DNA of 64,000 nucleotides from Staphylococcus rostri (GCF_002902145.1 NZ_PPRF01000032.1:1-64000), one strand, 5' to 3'; counted from the first letter of the stretch, positions 11,233 to 22,546 are shown. The notes: a model not told the origin generated them from the letters alone. Translations and numbers: made by a program.

Positions 11233-11505
11233 ATGCAACGTTATTTAATAAGGGTATATGGTCGTGTACAAGGCGTAGGATTTCGCTATTTTACAGAACG
11301 TCTTGCACTGAAACATCATGTTACAGGCACTGTTCAAAATGTAAATGATTATGTTGAGGTTACAGCACAAGGTGAAGGTAGAGATTTAGAGGCATTTGTT
11401 CAAGCAGTCATTAAAGGCGCCTCCCCTGCTTCATCGGTTACACATCATCATATCGAAAGCCTCGACGTAGAACCGCAACTTGGAAAATTTAAAGTATTGG
11501 GATAA
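11233..11505 (+). CDS. acyP: Acylphosphatase
   Basis: A 90-residue acylphosphatase hydrolysing acyl phosphates such as 1,3-bisphosphoglycerate. The family motif GRVQGVGFRYFT near residue 10 contains the phosphate-binding loop and catalytic arginine (R18), and the catalytic asparagine is in GTVQNVNDYVEV near residue 36. AGAGAGGTGAT precedes the ATG and TATAAT lies at 11206. The next gene starts 14 bases past the stop, which suggests co-transcription with the XpaC- and TelA-like genes. Confidence 0.92.
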   Translation: MQRYLIRVYGRVQGVGFRYFTERLALKHHVTGTVQNVNDYVEVTAQGEGRDLEAFVQAVIKGASPASSVTHHHIESLDVEPQLGKFKVLG

Positions 11506-11519
11506 AGGAAGTTGTCACG

Positions 11520-12164
11520 ATGAGATATAATCTATCGCGTATTTTAGGGATTATTGTCGGTATACCTGTCGCAACATTGTCTTTTTTTGCGAGTGTCATT
11601 GGACTTGATATTCAATGGATATTCGACGTGTTGATTGGGAGTGCAGGATTTGTTGTAGGTTATGTGCCGACACAAAGGTTGTCATCGAAAAGTTATTTAA
11701 ACGAATTAGGGTTATCACGTAAAGACTATCGTTATATTCGACATCAAATGAATGTCGCACAAAGTAAGGTTAAACGTATTTTTAAAGCTTTTATTAATGT
11801 GCGCTCTATTCAAGATTTTAAGCTAGTCAATGATATTTATCGTCTAGCACGTACTATTAATCAAATTGTTCGCCAACAACCAAATCAATTTTACAATATT
11901 GAGAGTTTCTATTATTCACATATTGATAATGCGTTGAATTTAGTTGAAAGCTATACGCATCTGGCTAAAATGCCTATGAAATCAAGCGCCGATCAACAAG
12001 CGCTACATCAAACACGTATTACACTTGAAGAGATTAAGCGTACACTGATTGCTGATTTGAAACGTGTGAATGAACAGCATTACAATCAGTTAGATACTGA
12101 GATGCGCTTAACGAAACTTTACAAGCAGAATCACGCAAAGGAGTATGATAATGAAAGAAAATAA
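11520..12164 (+). CDS. XpaC-like membrane protein
   Basis: A 214-residue protein with one or two N-terminal membrane segments (about residues 8-28 and 33-50) followed by a charged, mostly helical cytoplasmic part. Its pairing with a TelA-like gene is the conserved context of the XpaC / 5-bromo-4-chloroindolyl phosphate hydrolysis family, a name from an early indirect phenotype. True function is unknown; a cell-envelope or toxic-compound stress role is only suggested by the partner. AAAGGAAG precedes the ATG. It overlaps the next gene by 14 bases. Confidence 0.72.
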   Translation: MRYNLSRILGIIVGIPVATLSFFASVIGLDIQWIFDVLIGSAGFVVGYVPTQRLSSKSYLNELGLSRKDYRYIRHQMNVAQSKVKRIFKAFINVRSIQDFKLVNDIYRLARTINQIVRQQPNQFYNIESFYYSHIDNALNLVESYTHLAKMPMKSSADQQALHQTRITLEEIKRTLIADLKRVNEQHYNQLDTEMRLTKLYKQNHAKEYDNERK

Positions 12165-13323
12165 GCAAACGAATACAACGTCAGCACACCCATTAGATCA
12201 CTATTTTGAGTCGTTTGAACAAAGCGCACCGATACAACCAACTAACGAGAAAACGGACGTTGTTGCACCACAATTTTCAGAGCAAGATCAACAAAAAATT
12301 AACGCATTAGTTCAAGAAATAGAACCGCTCAATAACGATAGTTTATTACAATTTGGGTCGAACGCCCAATCACATTTATCTAACTTTTCACATCAAATGT
12401 TAAATGATATTCAAATAAAAGATATTGGGACAATTGGGGAAACATTAGAAAGCTTAATGAAAAAGTTAAAAGAAGTAGATCCTGATGAATTGTCTCAAAA
12501 AGAAGCATCGTTTTTAAAGAAAGTATTTAAACGTTCTAAAGCATCATTACAACAAGTTTTTTCACGTATGCAATCTGTGAGCGCACAAGTGGATAGAATT
12601 TCGATTGAGCTGGATAAAAATAAGTCGGAGCTTTTAAAAGACGCACGATTGCTTGATGAATTGTATCAACAAAATAAAGACTACTATGATGTGTTGAATC
12701 TTTATATTGCGGCAGCGCAAACTAAGAAAGAAGACTTAACACAGAACGTCTTACCACAACTACGTGATAATGCGAAACATACAGATAATCAAATGGCGGT
12801 ACAAGATGTTGCGGATATGGAACAATTCGTCGATCGTCTAGAGAAGCGTATTTACGACTTGCAATTGTCTCGTCAAATCACGCTTCAGTCTGCTCCACAA
12901 ATTAGAATGATTCAGAACATTAACCAAGCCTTAGCTGAAAAAATTCAAAGTTCGATTTTAACGAGCATTCCGTTATGGAAAAACCAAATGGCTATTGCTC
13001 TAACGTTAAATCGACAAAATAAGGCGGCACAAGCACAAAAACAAGTGACAGATACAACGAATGAAATTTTAATTCGTAACTCTGAAATGTTGCGTCAGAA
13101 TGCACGTATTACGGCTGAAGAAAATGAACGTGGCATTGTAGATATTGAAACATTAAAAACGACGCAAGATAACATTATTCAAACCATTGAAGAGACGTTA
13201 CAAATTCAAGCGGATGGTCGTCAAAAACGTCAACAAGCAGAACAGGATTTGAAAAAACTTGAACAGGACTTGCGTGCCCGTTTAACGACAGCACAAGAAC
13301 AACGTAATGGTTTTAATGGATAA
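12151..13323 (+). CDS. TelA/KlaA-like toxic anion resistance family protein
   Basis: A 390-residue, almost entirely alpha-helical cytoplasmic protein with no membrane segment. It has the family region around SIPLWKNQMAIALTLNRQ near residue 270 and a coiled-coil C terminus rich in Q, E and K. TelA homologues are linked to tellurite and cell-envelope antimicrobial tolerance, but the biochemical role is unclear. I use ATG 12151, 7 bases after AGGAG; the ATG at 12145 is too close to it. The gene ends an acyP-xpaC-telA set and is followed by a terminator. Confidence 0.82.
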   Translation: MKENKQTNTTSAHPLDHYFESFEQSAPIQPTNEKTDVVAPQFSEQDQQKINALVQEIEPLNNDSLLQFGSNAQSHLSNFSHQMLNDIQIKDIGTIGETLESLMKKLKEVDPDELSQKEASFLKKVFKRSKASLQQVFSRMQSVSAQVDRISIELDKNKSELLKDARLLDELYQQNKDYYDVLNLYIAAAQTKKEDLTQNVLPQLRDNAKHTDNQMAVQDVADMEQFVDRLEKRIYDLQLSRQITLQSAPQIRMIQNINQALAEKIQSSILTSIPLWKNQMAIALTLNRQNKAAQAQKQVTDTTNEILIRNSEMLRQNARITAEENERGIVDIETLKTTQDNIIQTIEETLQIQADGRQKRQQAEQDLKKLEQDLRARLTTAQEQRNGFNG

Positions 13324-13338
13324 TTAACTTGTGACACA

Positions 13339-13374
13339 TAAAAAAGCCCTACCATTGTCGGTAAGGCTTTTTTT
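13339..13374. terminator. Bidirectional terminator between telA-like and brnQ
   Basis: AAAAAAGCCCTACC pairs with GGTAAGGCTTTTTTT. T runs occur on both strands, so it can serve the TelA-like gene and the convergent brnQ. Confidence 0.85.
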
Positions 13375-13378
13375 CATG

Positions 13379-14725
13379 CTATTCTTTTTCGTAAACAATC
13401 ACATTCGATGACTTTGCGAAAGCACCGATAATGTAACCGATAATTAATGTAACAACCGCAATTGGGAACCACTCAAGTGTATATTGATGGAATGGTAATT
13501 GTTCGATGAATGGGATTTTAACCCAGCCATTCGCATTCATAACACTTAGAATAGATTCAATTGAAACAACAAGTACTGTGATTTGTTGTGTAATGCGTCG
13601 TGTTGGTACAAAACGTGCAATCAAGATTAAGAAAACAGTTGTGATTGCGACAGGATAGATAATCAATAATACTGGAACTGATAATTTAATAACTGCGTTT
13701 AATCCTAAGTTAGATAATACAAAACTGATTAAAGTAAAGATAACAACATATGCTTTGTATGATAACTTTGGTAAGATGCTGTTGAAGTATTCACTTACTG
13801 ATACAATCAAGCCACAAGCAGTTGTGAGACACGCAAGCGCAACGATAATACCAAGTAAGTATTTACCAAATGCACCAAAACCAGTTTCTGCAATTGTGAT
13901 AAGCAAGTATGCACCAATGTTCTGATCGTTGTCAGTCAATTGTTTCATTGTTGCTTCACTGATGACCATATGGTTACCAATATAACCTAATGAAATATAG
14001 ATGAATGCAAGTGCAGCTGCAGCGATAAGCCCTGCAATTGCAGTTTGTTTGAAAATATCGTTGGCATGCTTAATACCTGTTGCTTTAATCGCATTAACAA
14101 CAATCATAGAGAATGCGATGGCAGCGATAGCATCCATTGTTAAATAACCTTCTGTAAACCCTTTTGAGAAACCTGATAAGTTAGAAGAATACACAGCTGG
14201 ATCAGCTGAAGCATTTGGATTACCACCAAAGTCAAAAATTCCTTTAACAATCATGGCAAGAATTGTGATTAATAATAACGGTGTCAAAATTGCACCGATA
14301 CGGTCAACAATCTTACCTGGGTTAAAACATAGATATAAAACTATTGCAAAGTACACAACTGAGAAAACAAATAACCAAAGTGGGCTACTAGAATTAATGA
14401 TTGGTGTAACTGTCATCTCAAATGATGTTGATGCTGTACGAGGAATCGCAAATAATGGACCAATCGTTAAGTAAATTGCAACTAAGAAGATTACTGAAAA
14501 TACTGGATGAATCTTGTTAATTGCACCAATGTAACCTTGTTTATCAAGTGCACCTACGACAACGCCGAGTAAAGGTAAACCGATACCGGTGATAACGAAA
14601 GCGATGATTGATGGCCAGAAATATTGACCACTTGCTAAACCTAGGTTAGGTGGGAAAATCAAGTTACCTGCGCCGAAGAAAATCGCAAATAACATAAAGC
14701 CGATAAATAATGTATTTTTGTTCAT
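13379..14725 (-). CDS. brnQ: Branched-chain amino acid transporter BrnQ
   Basis: A 448-residue, 12-segment membrane carrier that takes up isoleucine, leucine or valine by cation symport. The start [20 protein letters not shown] is the family hallmark. Staphylococci encode several BrnQ paralogues with different roles; this one matches the locus that follows telA in S. aureus, so I leave the paralogue number open. AAGGTTTAGGAG precedes the ATG. The gene stands alone between two terminators. Confidence 0.92.
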   Translation of the reverse strand: MNKNTLFIGFMLFAIFFGAGNLIFPPNLGLASGQYFWPSIIAFVITGIGLPLLGVVVGALDKQGYIGAINKIHPVFSVIFLVAIYLTIGPLFAIPRTASTSFEMTVTPIINSSSPLWLFVFSVVYFAIVLYLCFNPGKIVDRIGAILTPLLLITILAMIVKGIFDFGGNPNASADPAVYSSNLSGFSKGFTEGYLTMDAIAAIAFSMIVVNAIKATGIKHANDIFKQTAIAGLIAAAALAFIYISLGYIGNHMVISEATMKQLTDNDQNIGAYLLITIAETGFGAFGKYLLGIIVALACLTTACGLIVSVSEYFNSILPKLSYKAYVVIFTLISFVLSNLGLNAVIKLSVPVLLIIYPVAITTVFLILIARFVPTRRITQQITVLVVSIESILSVMNANGWVKIPFIEQLPFHQYTLEWFPIAVVTLIIGYIIGAFAKSSNVIVYEKE

Positions 14726-14844
14726 ATTACTTACTCCTAAACCTTCCTTTTTTAAATTTATGCCTCATTTTATCACAATAAAATTCATTCGTCTATTAAA
14801 TTTCTGAAAATTTCTAAAATCATTCTTTTGCACAAAGAAGTTTT

Positions 14845-14903
14845 AAAGGGGTAAAAACACGAATCATGTATAGTTGCAACATGAATGATGTTTTACCCCT
14901 TTT
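14845..14903. terminator. Terminator after the VWA gene
   Basis: AAAGGGGTAAAA pairs with TTTTACCCCTTT, with an inner stem CATGT/ACATG. Minus-strand reading ends the VWA gene. The long stem with T runs on both sides could work in both directions. Confidence 0.7.
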
Positions 14904-14916
14904 ATAATTGGATATT

Positions 14917-16806
14917 TTAAAAAGATTTCAGTAACAATTTTTTAAGCAGTGGTGAGAGTTGACTTGGTAAATGTTGAACGCCTTCTACAAAAATGGCAAA
15001 TGGACCATATATATTGTGAATCGTTTGTTCAATCGCCTCGGTAATTGGCTCTTGGCTTAAAAAGACGTTAAAGATTTCGATGCCTAGCTTACGCGACATT
15101 TCAACTGCTTCATACGTATCGAGAATCCCTTCTTGGGCATAATTGAATGCAGAAGGTTCTCCATCTGAAAAGACGATAAGGAATTTTTGTTTTTCAGAAC
15201 GTGTGAGTAGACGTTCACTGGCAACACGAATCGCTACTCCATCACGGTTATCGTCTTGTGGTGTTAGCGACATAATACGAGGTGCCTCAGCTTGATAGAT
15301 AGACTGATGATAGTTGATGATTTCATCGATAATGTTAGGTTGATCATCTTCATCAGCATCAAAAGCATCCTCACTAAATGCAAGAATTTCATGGCGAACG
15401 TTCAATGCTTTTAGTGTTTCATGGAATAACACAACCCCTTTGATTGTTTCATCCATTTTGTCGTGCATACTTGCCGATGCATCAATCAATAATGTAAATG
15501 TCGCATCGAACGATTGACTTTGATCTGCTTTTTTATAAAACAGTTTGTATTGGTCGTCAATAAACCAATTCACCAAGTTACGCTGTAAACGCCCTTTTGT
15601 AAGATTCATACGCATATCTTGGAATTCACGATCAATCGTTTTTTTGATAATTTGTATTAAGTCTTTAATCTCATATTGCACATCTGTTTGAACTTGGCGG
15701 TACGATTCAACGTATTGTGGTAGGATCGTAGGCACATTCCACTTAATGCGTACGTTTGCGTTGATGCCTGTTAAGGCGAGCAAGCTATTTGAAGGCCCTT
15801 GACTGCCCCCTTCTTCATTTTCAAGGGTATCTTGTGACCCTTTGCCTTTTTTGGACAACATATCTGTCATATCATCAGAACTGTCACCTTCACGCGCTGT
15901 ATCATTATCGCTTAAGGCTTCACTACTTTCACCTTCATGCAGTTCAGTTTCTAAGTATGCTCCGCCTGCTGTATCTGAATCCGCAGACTTAGCGTCAATT
16001 TCTTCTGTTTCAACGTCACCTTGCTCATCTGTTTGACCGTCTGTTTGAGCGGCGTCCATACGTTTAATATCGTCTAATGTCATATCTTCCAACGCCTCGT
16101 ATACATGGCGTGGGATGTGATAGTATTCGTTCAACATATCATCTTTCAACCAGTCGTCTACTTGGAACATGATACGTTGCGTTAAATACATAGCTTCTTC
16201 GCTCGTACGAATATTGAAAATGTCCGGTAAATATTGGTACATCATGTCTAAAACTGCATTAATTTCAGGATGTATTTCTGGCACTTCAAAAAAGTTTTCC
16301 GTCAAGAATGAGCGTTCTAAATTTAAAAAGAATAGGTCGGTATACATCGTCTTCGTACGGTAAAAATTAATTTGCGTTTCACAAAATTGCAAGCGCATTT
16401 GACGACGGACGTTAATAAGCTTTGCTGTTTGTGGACGTTCATTGACGATAAGGTTTAAAACGCGCATTTCTTCAATTAACTTAAACAATTGGCGATATAA
16501 TTTTGGATGACGAAAGCCTTCTTCATTTGAAATCACTTCATTCACAACTTGTGGTGACATATTGAAATAGCTATATGTCGCTAACAAGATGTCTGTTTTC
16601 AAGCCTGTATGTTCGATATGTTCAGGACGATGTGACCAAAAGGAACTACAAATCACTTCATTATTGATTGCATCATAATATGGGAATTTATGAATTTTTA
16701 CTTGTGTATTTTCATCTTTTAATAGTAATCGCGCAAGGTCTTGTAACATCATGACTTTCATTGCGTCGAGTTGTTCATCGTTAAATAGGATAAAGCGATC
16801 GCTCAT
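14917..16806 (-). CDS. VWA domain protein (CobT/NorD-like), MoxR partner
   Basis: A 629-residue cytoplasmic protein. The C-terminal third (from about residue 440) is a von Willebrand A domain with a complete metal-ion site, LLIDASASM (DxSxS) near 443 and FSDGEPSAF near 548. The middle (about 265-350) is an acidic, low-complexity linker rich in D, E, S and G. Genes of this type pair with MoxR AAA+ ATPases and help assemble or activate metal enzymes, as NorD does with NorQ; the client here is unknown. The MoxR gene lies 13 bases upstream on the same strand. Confidence 0.82.
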   Translation of the reverse strand: MSDRFILFNDEQLDAMKVMMLQDLARLLLKDENTQVKIHKFPYYDAINNEVICSSFWSHRPEHIEHTGLKTDILLATYSYFNMSPQVVNEVISNEEGFRHPKLYRQLFKLIEEMRVLNLIVNERPQTAKLINVRRQMRLQFCETQINFYRTKTMYTDLFFLNLERSFLTENFFEVPEIHPEINAVLDMMYQYLPDIFNIRTSEEAMYLTQRIMFQVDDWLKDDMLNEYYHIPRHVYEALEDMTLDDIKRMDAAQTDGQTDEQGDVETEEIDAKSADSDTAGGAYLETELHEGESSEALSDNDTAREGDSSDDMTDMLSKKGKGSQDTLENEEGGSQGPSNSLLALTGINANVRIKWNVPTILPQYVESYRQVQTDVQYEIKDLIQIIKKTIDREFQDMRMNLTKGRLQRNLVNWFIDDQYKLFYKKADQSQSFDATFTLLIDASASMHDKMDETIKGVVLFHETLKALNVRHEILAFSEDAFDADEDDQPNIIDEIINYHQSIYQAEAPRIMSLTPQDDNRDGVAIRVASERLLTRSEKQKFLIVFSDGEPSAFNYAQEGILDTYEAVEMSRKLGIEIFNVFLSQEPITEAIEQTIHNIYGPFAIFVEGVQHLPSQLSPLLKKLLLKSF

Positions 16807-16819
16807 TTGGTATCACCCT

Positions 16820-17617
16820 CTAAAAGTTCAGTTCTACAGCATTCTTTACAGCTTGTTGTTCACGCTCATCTTCTAATTTATCAATAATTGTACGTTGAAT
16901 GGCACGTTCGATCGGCATTACAGTCGCAAGGTCACTCATATCGATTAATGCACGAATACTTGCAGCTTCTTCAGATAATTGACCTTGTTGTGTCATTGTA
17001 CGCATATCTTCGTTAAATTTAATAATTTGATCGATGAGTGCGTCATCTTGTAATAAACTTTGTGATTTGATAACTTCATGCAATGTGTCACCGTCAATAT
17101 ATTCCACGTTAATAACAACAAAGCGGTTTTTTAATGCTTCGTTCATTGGTAACGTACCAACATAACCTTCATTAATTGCGGCAATCACTTTAAAGCCTGG
17201 TGCAGCTTTAATCACTTCTCCAGTAAATGGATTTGTCAATTGGCGACGATAGTCAAGCACACCATTTAAGATTGGTAAAGTTTCAGGTTTTGCCATGTTA
17301 ATTTCATCAATATATAAAATATGGCCTTCACGCATTGCTTTAATAACAGGTCCATCGATAAAGACAATTTCTTGATGACCTGCGTCTGATGTTTTAATTG
17401 TTTTGAAACCGAGTAAACTTTCCGCATCTAAATCGACAGAGCAGTTGATTTGGTGCATTGGGATATTTGTTGTTTCACTTAAAGTTTCCGCAAGACGTGT
17501 TTTACCTGACCCTGTAGGCCCTTTAAGTAAAATATTTTTATTTAAGCTAAATAATTTCTCGGCATCACCAAATACTGTTTTGTCTGAGTTGATGTAGCCT
17601 GCGTTACGTTGTGTCAT
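16820..17617 (-). CDS. MoxR family AAA+ ATPase
   Basis: A 265-residue AAA+ ATPase with Walker [11 protein letters not shown] near residue 34, Walker [14 protein letters not shown] near 92, and sensor 1 in the VIAAINEGY region. MoxR proteins act as chaperones together with VWA proteins to mature protein complexes. I chose ATG 17617, preceded by AAAGGTG with a 10-base spacer; the GTG 12 bases upstream lies in that site. With the VWA gene it forms a two-gene unit. The closest functional parallel is NorQ/CbbQ, though no nor or rubisco genes are near. Confidence 0.88.
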   Translation of the reverse strand: MTQRNAGYINSDKTVFGDAEKLFSLNKNILLKGPTGSGKTRLAETLSETTNIPMHQINCSVDLDAESLLGFKTIKTSDAGHQEIVFIDGPVIKAMREGHILYIDEINMAKPETLPILNGVLDYRRQLTNPFTGEVIKAAPGFKVIAAINEGYVGTLPMNEALKNRFVVINVEYIDGDTLHEVIKSQSLLQDDALIDQIIKFNEDMRTMTQQGQLSEEAASIRALIDMSDLATVMPIERAIQRTIIDKLEDEREQQAVKNAVELNF

Positions 17618-17746
17618 GTTTCTTATCACCTTTCTAAAACGAATATTTAATAGTTAGTGTTTTTCTACTTAATATAAAAAAACATAAGAAAAAAGCAGAT
17701 GGCACCTAGGAGCATCGCTTTTTTCAATGTGTTTCAGTTGTTTGCT

Positions 17747-17950
17747 TTATACTTCTTCAAAATATGTTTTGTAATAGCCACCAACAAGTCCAGAGTTATC
17801 AATGATTTGATAGTACTCTTCCGTTTCATTGACAACATCGTATGTTTTACCAATTGTCAACATATCACTAACTGTGAATTTTTTAGCGTCTGTATGAACG
17901 ACTTTGACTTGTTTCACTGGTGTTGTTTCTTTCCAAGTTTCATGTAGCAT
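17747..17950 (-). CDS. Small DUF6501-like protein
   Basis: A 67-residue protein, mostly beta strand by residue pattern, ending DNSGLVGGYYKTYFEEV. The shape resembles small SH3-like or DUF6501 proteins of Firmicutes, and the same small gene occurs upstream of the MoxR gene in S. aureus. No function is known to me. The ATG at 17950 follows AAGGGTG by 6 bases; a GTG three codons earlier overlaps that site. Confidence 0.65.
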   Translation of the reverse strand: MLHETWKETTPVKQVKVVHTDAKKFTVSDMLTIGKTYDVVNETEEYYQIIDNSGLVGGYYKTYFEEV

Positions 17951-18105
17951 ATCAATCACCCTTTTATATTCAATCCTAGTTTATTATGAAATAAATCAGT
18001 CACTTTGTCTATAACTTGAGCTATGAAAGTTATGACTGTTTTTGTCTTGCGCACAAGTTATATTATAACGAACTCACAAGCAAAAGTAGCGATTTATGCT
18101 TGTGC

Positions 18106-18348
18106 TTATTGGAAAAAGATACCAAATAAAATAAAAATAATACCTGCATAAAAATAAAAAGCACGTTGTTTTCGTTCTTGTAACACATCGAATCCGTATA
18201 ACACGATAAGACCGAGGCCAATCGTTTGAAATACTGGCCAATAATTCGTGAGGCCGAACAGACTCGTCAAAATGAAGATGAAATTAACTAAAATAATTAA
18301 TACGCCAATAGATAAAACTGGAACGAGTAGTTTTTTGTTAATTTGCAT
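18106..18348 (-). CDS. Small membrane protein, unknown function
   Basis: An 80-residue protein with three hydrophobic stretches (about residues 8-29, 38-52 and 62-79) and short charged loops, including VLQERKQR between the second and third. It is an integral membrane protein of unknown role, conserved at this locus in staphylococci as far as I recall. TAGGAG precedes the ATG. It lies between odhB and the DUF6501-like gene, on the same strand. Confidence 0.65.
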   Translation of the reverse strand: MQINKKLLVPVLSIGVLIILVNFIFILTSLFGLTNYWPVFQTIGLGLIVLYGFDVLQERKQRAFYFYAGIIFILFGIFFQ

Positions 18349-18424
18349 ATGGCTTTAATCTCCTATTATGAATTAATACTAGCGTACCATACAATGGAAG
18401 GTCATAAAAGGGTTGAACAGCCAT

Positions 18425-18465
18425 AAAAAACTGGAGCATCCCTTCTTAAAAGAGACGCTCCAGTT
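18425..18465 (-). terminator. Terminator of odhAB
   Basis: On the minus strand AACTGGAGCGTCTC pairs with GGGATGCTCCAGTT and runs into TTTTTTATG. It is 16 bases beyond the odhB stop. Confidence 0.88.
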
Positions 18466-18480
18466 AAATGGTTGAGTTGA

Positions 18481-19707
18481 TTATGATTCAAGTAATAAAT
18501 CTTCAGGGTTTTCGATAAGTTCTTTAATCGTTTTTAAGAATCCAACTGCTTCTTTACCGTCAATAATACGGTGATCATAGCTTAATGCTAAGTACATCAT
18601 TGGACGGTTTTCAATTGTATCTTTATCAATCGCGATTGGTCGCGTAATGATTGAGTGCATACCTAAGATTGCTGCTTGGTTACCATTGATGATTGGTGTA
18701 GACATCATTGAACCGAAGATACCACCATTTGTAATTGTGAATGAACCATTAATCATATCATCTAATGAAAGCTTGTTATCACGCGCTTTTGCCGCTAAGT
18801 TTGCAATTTCTTCTTCAATTTCAGCAAAGTTTTTCTTATCGCAATCACGCACGTTTGGTACTAACAAGCCACCAGGTGTCGATACAGCTACACCGATGTC
18901 GTAGAATTGTTTAGTAACCATGTAGTCGCCGTCGATTTCAGCATTTACTTCAGGATATTTTTTCAATGCTGCAACTGCCGCTTTTGTGAAGAATGACATG
19001 AAACCAAGTTTTGTACCATTATGGTCTTCCATGAATTTTTCTTTTTTACGTTTACGAAGTTCCATTACATTTGTCATGTCTACTTCGTTAAATGTTGTTA
19101 ACATCGCAGTGTTGTTGCTTACTTCTAACAACTTACGTGCTGCAGTTTGTTTTCTGCGATTCATTTTTTCGCGAATTACTGGTTTTGATGGATTTTGCGG
19201 TGCGGCTGGTTTTTCAGCTTTTGTTTCAGCAGGTTTTGCCGCTGGTTGTGCACCACGTTCAACATCTTCTTTACGTAAAATGTCGCCTGATTTTGCGCTT
19301 ACTTCAGCTAAATCGATACCTTTTTCACGTGCTGCACGACGCGCTGAAGGTGTTGCATTGACACGTTCATTTGATGATGAAGCAGTTTCTTCTTCTTTTG
19401 CCGGTTGTGATTCAGGTACACTGTCCTCTTTTGCTGCTGGTTTATCATTTGATGTTTCAGCAGGTTTTGCACCACCTTCACCAACGATCGCAATTGCTTG
19501 TCCCACTTCTACAGTATCTCCAGCTTCGGCAAGTAATTCTTGAATTGTTCCTGCTTCTTCAGATACCACTTCAACATTTACTTTATCTGTTTCAAGTTCT
19601 AATAGTGCTTCGCCTTTTTCAACTGAATCCCCTACTTGTTTTAACCACTCTGCAATGGTACCTTCCGTAATAGATTCTGCTAATTCTGGAACTTTTACCT
19701 CTGCCAT
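18481..19707 (-). CDS. odhB: Dihydrolipoamide succinyltransferase (E2 of 2-oxoglutarate dehydrogenase)
   Basis: OdhB passes the succinyl group from OdhA to CoA in the TCA cycle. Domain order: lipoyl domain (1-77, lipoyl lysine in [11 protein letters not shown] near residue 43), an Ala/Pro/Glu-rich linker, the E3-binding domain (about 115-150, [16 protein letters not shown]), and the catalytic acyltransferase domain with DHRIIDG near 378. The length of 408 is normal. It follows odhA by 13 bases. The E3 subunit (lpd) is not in this window and is probably shared with pyruvate dehydrogenase. Confidence 0.95.
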   Translation of the reverse strand: MAEVKVPELAESITEGTIAEWLKQVGDSVEKGEALLELETDKVNVEVVSEEAGTIQELLAEAGDTVEVGQAIAIVGEGGAKPAETSNDKPAAKEDSVPESQPAKEEETASSSNERVNATPSARRAAREKGIDLAEVSAKSGDILRKEDVERGAQPAAKPAETKAEKPAAPQNPSKPVIREKMNRRKQTAARKLLEVSNNTAMLTTFNEVDMTNVMELRKRKKEKFMEDHNGTKLGFMSFFTKAAVAALKKYPEVNAEIDGDYMVTKQFYDIGVAVSTPGGLLVPNVRDCDKKNFAEIEEEIANLAAKARDNKLSLDDMINGSFTITNGGIFGSMMSTPIINGNQAAILGMHSIITRPIAIDKDTIENRPMMYLALSYDHRIIDGKEAVGFLKTIKELIENPEDLLLES

Positions 19708-19720
19708 TTTGATATGCCCC

Positions 19721-22510
19721 CTAGATATTTAAGATATTTTCAATGATTTTATTTTGAACAATTTTGTGAATTTCTCCATCGCCTTCTGATGGTGCTGCAC
19801 GGTGTGGTCTACCTTCGTACTCAAGCGTATATTTGTCGCCAATAATACGATTAAGTTGTGGATAAACGAAATGCCATGCCCCTTGGTTTTGTGGTTCTTC
19901 TTGTACCCATGCGACTGTTTCAAGGTTTGGTAACGTTTCGAAAAATTGTTTGATCTCTGCTTCAGGGAATGGATACAATCTTTCAACGGCTACGAGCGCT
20001 ATTGAATCATTCGCTTCTTTAGCGAGACGTTCTTTAAGATCTACCAGCATTTTACCTGATGCAAGAATGACTTTTGTTACTTTTTCAGCATCGTGTGCTT
20101 CAACCAAAATAGGTTCGAAACCACCAGATGTAAACTTTTCGATTGGTTGTGCAACTGTTTTGTTACGTAACAAGCCTTTTGGTGACATAAGCACGAGTGG
20201 TCTCATCGCTTCTGTACCTAAACTTGCAGCTTGTGCACGTAATAAATGGAAGTAGTTACTTGAGCTTGATAAGTTACAAATTGTCATGTTGTTCTCAGCT
20301 GCGAGTTGTAAAAAGCGTTCAAGTCGCGCTGATGAATGTTCAGGACCTTGACCTTCGAATGAATGCGGCAACATGAATGTTAAGCCAGAGCGTTCACCCC
20401 ATTTTGCATTACTTGAAAATACAAAGTTATCAAAATACATTTGTGCCATGTTTGCAAAGTCACCAAACTGTGCTTCCCAAATGTTAAATGATGAAGGATT
20501 TTCAACGTTATATCCATATTCGAAACCGACTACAGCTGATTCTGAAAGTGGTGAGTTGTGAATATAGAATGACGCTTTTTGATCAGGTACATGTTGTAAC
20601 GGGATGTGCACTTTATCGCTATTTTGATCATGTAAGACAGCATGGCGGTGGCTGAATGTACCACGTTCACAGTCTTGACCAGTCATACGGATTGGTGTAC
20701 CTTCTTGCATTACAGATGCGAATGCTAATTGTTCTGCATGTGCCCAGTCTACAAGACCATCTTCTTTTTCAAATGGTTGACGTCTTTGCTCTAAGATACG
20801 TTGCAACTTATTGAAGATATTAAAGTCTTCAGGGTATGTGAGCATTGCATCATTGATTTCTTTTAATCTATCGTATGATAACTCAGATGGATTGCTAGCG
20901 ATAGGTTCTGAAATGTTGTCTGGACTTACCATATCTGCATTATCATTTTTATTTGTTTTATCGATTTTATCATGAGCTTGACGCATTTCTTTTTGAACAT
21001 CATCCATAACAGCTTGCATGTCGGCTTCGCTTAGGATACCGGCATCAACCAATTTTTTACCGTAAATGACTTCAACTGTCTCATGTTTCTTAATATTTTT
21101 ATAAGGCAGTGGGTTGGTCAACATTGGTTCGTCCATTTCGTTGTGACCAAAGCGACGATAACCAACAATATCAATGACAACATCTTTGTTAAATGTTTTT
21201 CTGAACTCCATTGCGATATCGATCGCTTCAATTGTAGCCTCCACATCGTCAGCATTGACGTGCATAATTGGTACATCATACCCTTTTGCAACATCAGTAG
21301 CATACGTTGTTGAACGACCATCCGTTGGTTCAGTTGTAAAACCAATGCGGTTGTTTGTAATTAAGTGGATTGTACCACCTGTGCTATAGCCCTCTAAGCT
21401 ACCTAAGTTCATCGTTTCAAAGTTTACACCTTGACCTGGATATGCAGCATCCCCATGGACAATAATTGGAATTGCGCCATTGAAGTCTGTATCTAGTTGT
21501 CCAGACTGTGCAACAAAGTCTTGCGCAGCTCTTGTACGTCCTGTGACAACAGGTGCAACAATTTCCAAATGACTTGGGTTGTTCGCTAATGTAATACGTT
21601 GCTCAATGCCATGAGTTTGGATTGTTTTTACGCCACCGAGATGGTATTTAACGTCACTAGTCCAACCTGCTGTCAGTTTTAAGCTGCCATCTTCAGGTAG
21701 GAATGCCATTGGATCTGTATGCATGAACTCAGAAAGCATCATTTCATATGGCTTTTTCAAAATATGTGTCAGTACATTTAAACGACCACGGTGTGCCATA
21801 CCGATTTGAATATTAGAAATTTCATTTTCAGAAGCACGTTTAATAATTTGTGCAATCATAGGTACGAGTGCATCGACGCCCTCGATTGAGAAACGTTTCG
21901 CACCTACAAAGTTTTTATGAAGATATTTTTCAAACCCTTCAACATGTGCAAGTTGTTTGAAAAGCTCAATTTTCTCGTTATCGTTTAAGGTCGCTTTGTA
22001 TGGTGTCTCAATTCTACGTTTTAACCATACACGCTCCTTCGTATTATTAATATGTGTATATTCGAACGCAATAGACCCTTTATATCTTTCTTCCATACGC
22101 TGAATCGCCTCATAGGCATTGTCATAAATATCTTTAAAATGGTCAGAGACGATTTCTGCAGAGATTTTCTCGAGCGTTTGTTGGTCTAAGTTAAAGTCCT
22201 CGATGTTTAACTTCGGAACATTTGTACGTTGTGGTCTATTTACTGGATAGATGTCAGCGAGTAAATGTCCGTATTGTCGAATATTGTCAATCAAGCGCAT
22301 AACACGTTTAATCGTGCTATCCCCCGAGCTTGATTGTGTTGATGTGTTTGAATATGGTGTGTTGTCATTTTTGATTGTGCCGAATAGCACTTGTAAATCT
22401 TCAGAAACTGAGCTTGGATCTTCTAAAAATTGATCATAAAGCTCTAACATTAAGCCTAAGTTAGCTCCGAAATTTACAGGCGCTTCGCTCACCTGTTTAT
22501 CGTTCTTCAT
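19721..22510 (-). CDS. odhA: 2-Oxoglutarate dehydrogenase E1 component
   Basis: OdhA is the thiamine-diphosphate-dependent decarboxylase that starts conversion of 2-oxoglutarate to succinyl-CoA. Substrate and cofactor regions are visible: GMAHRGRLN near residue 235, GDAAYPGQG near 340, and GHNEMDEP near 460. I start it at ATG 22510, right behind GGAGGGTGGATT, giving 929 residues, close to the S. aureus length. The longer reading frame upstream adds 25 residues with no homology. A candidate CcpA site lies just upstream. Confidence 0.95.
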   Translation of the reverse strand: MKNDKQVSEAPVNFGANLGLMLELYDQFLEDPSSVSEDLQVLFGTIKNDNTPYSNTSTQSSSGDSTIKRVMRLIDNIRQYGHLLADIYPVNRPQRTNVPKLNIEDFNLDQQTLEKISAEIVSDHFKDIYDNAYEAIQRMEERYKGSIAFEYTHINNTKERVWLKRRIETPYKATLNDNEKIELFKQLAHVEGFEKYLHKNFVGAKRFSIEGVDALVPMIAQIIKRASENEISNIQIGMAHRGRLNVLTHILKKPYEMMLSEFMHTDPMAFLPEDGSLKLTAGWTSDVKYHLGGVKTIQTHGIEQRITLANNPSHLEIVAPVVTGRTRAAQDFVAQSGQLDTDFNGAIPIIVHGDAAYPGQGVNFETMNLGSLEGYSTGGTIHLITNNRIGFTTEPTDGRSTTYATDVAKGYDVPIMHVNADDVEATIEAIDIAMEFRKTFNKDVVIDIVGYRRFGHNEMDEPMLTNPLPYKNIKKHETVEVIYGKKLVDAGILSEADMQAVMDDVQKEMRQAHDKIDKTNKNDNADMVSPDNISEPIASNPSELSYDRLKEINDAMLTYPEDFNIFNKLQRILEQRRQPFEKEDGLVDWAHAEQLAFASVMQEGTPIRMTGQDCERGTFSHRHAVLHDQNSDKVHIPLQHVPDQKASFYIHNSPLSESAVVGFEYGYNVENPSSFNIWEAQFGDFANMAQMYFDNFVFSSNAKWGERSGLTFMLPHSFEGQGPEHSSARLERFLQLAAENNMTICNLSSSSNYFHLLRAQAASLGTEAMRPLVLMSPKGLLRNKTVAQPIEKFTSGGFEPILVEAHDAEKVTKVILASGKMLVDLKERLAKEANDSIALVAVERLYPFPEAEIKQFFETLPNLETVAWVQEEPQNQGAWHFVYPQLNRIIGDKYTLEYEGRPHRAAPSEGDGEIHKIVQNKIIENILNI

Positions 22511-22532
22511 AATCCACCCTCCACTGAAAGAA

Positions 22533-22546
22533 TAAAAACGCTTACA
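22533..22546 (-). promoter_or_regulatory. Candidate CcpA (cre) site upstream of odhA
   Basis: The minus strand reads TGTAAGCGTTTTTA, one base off the cre pattern TGNAANCGNTNNCA. It lies 23 bases before the odhA start codon. Catabolite repression of TCA genes by CcpA is established in S. aureus; binding at this site is inferred. Confidence 0.45.
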
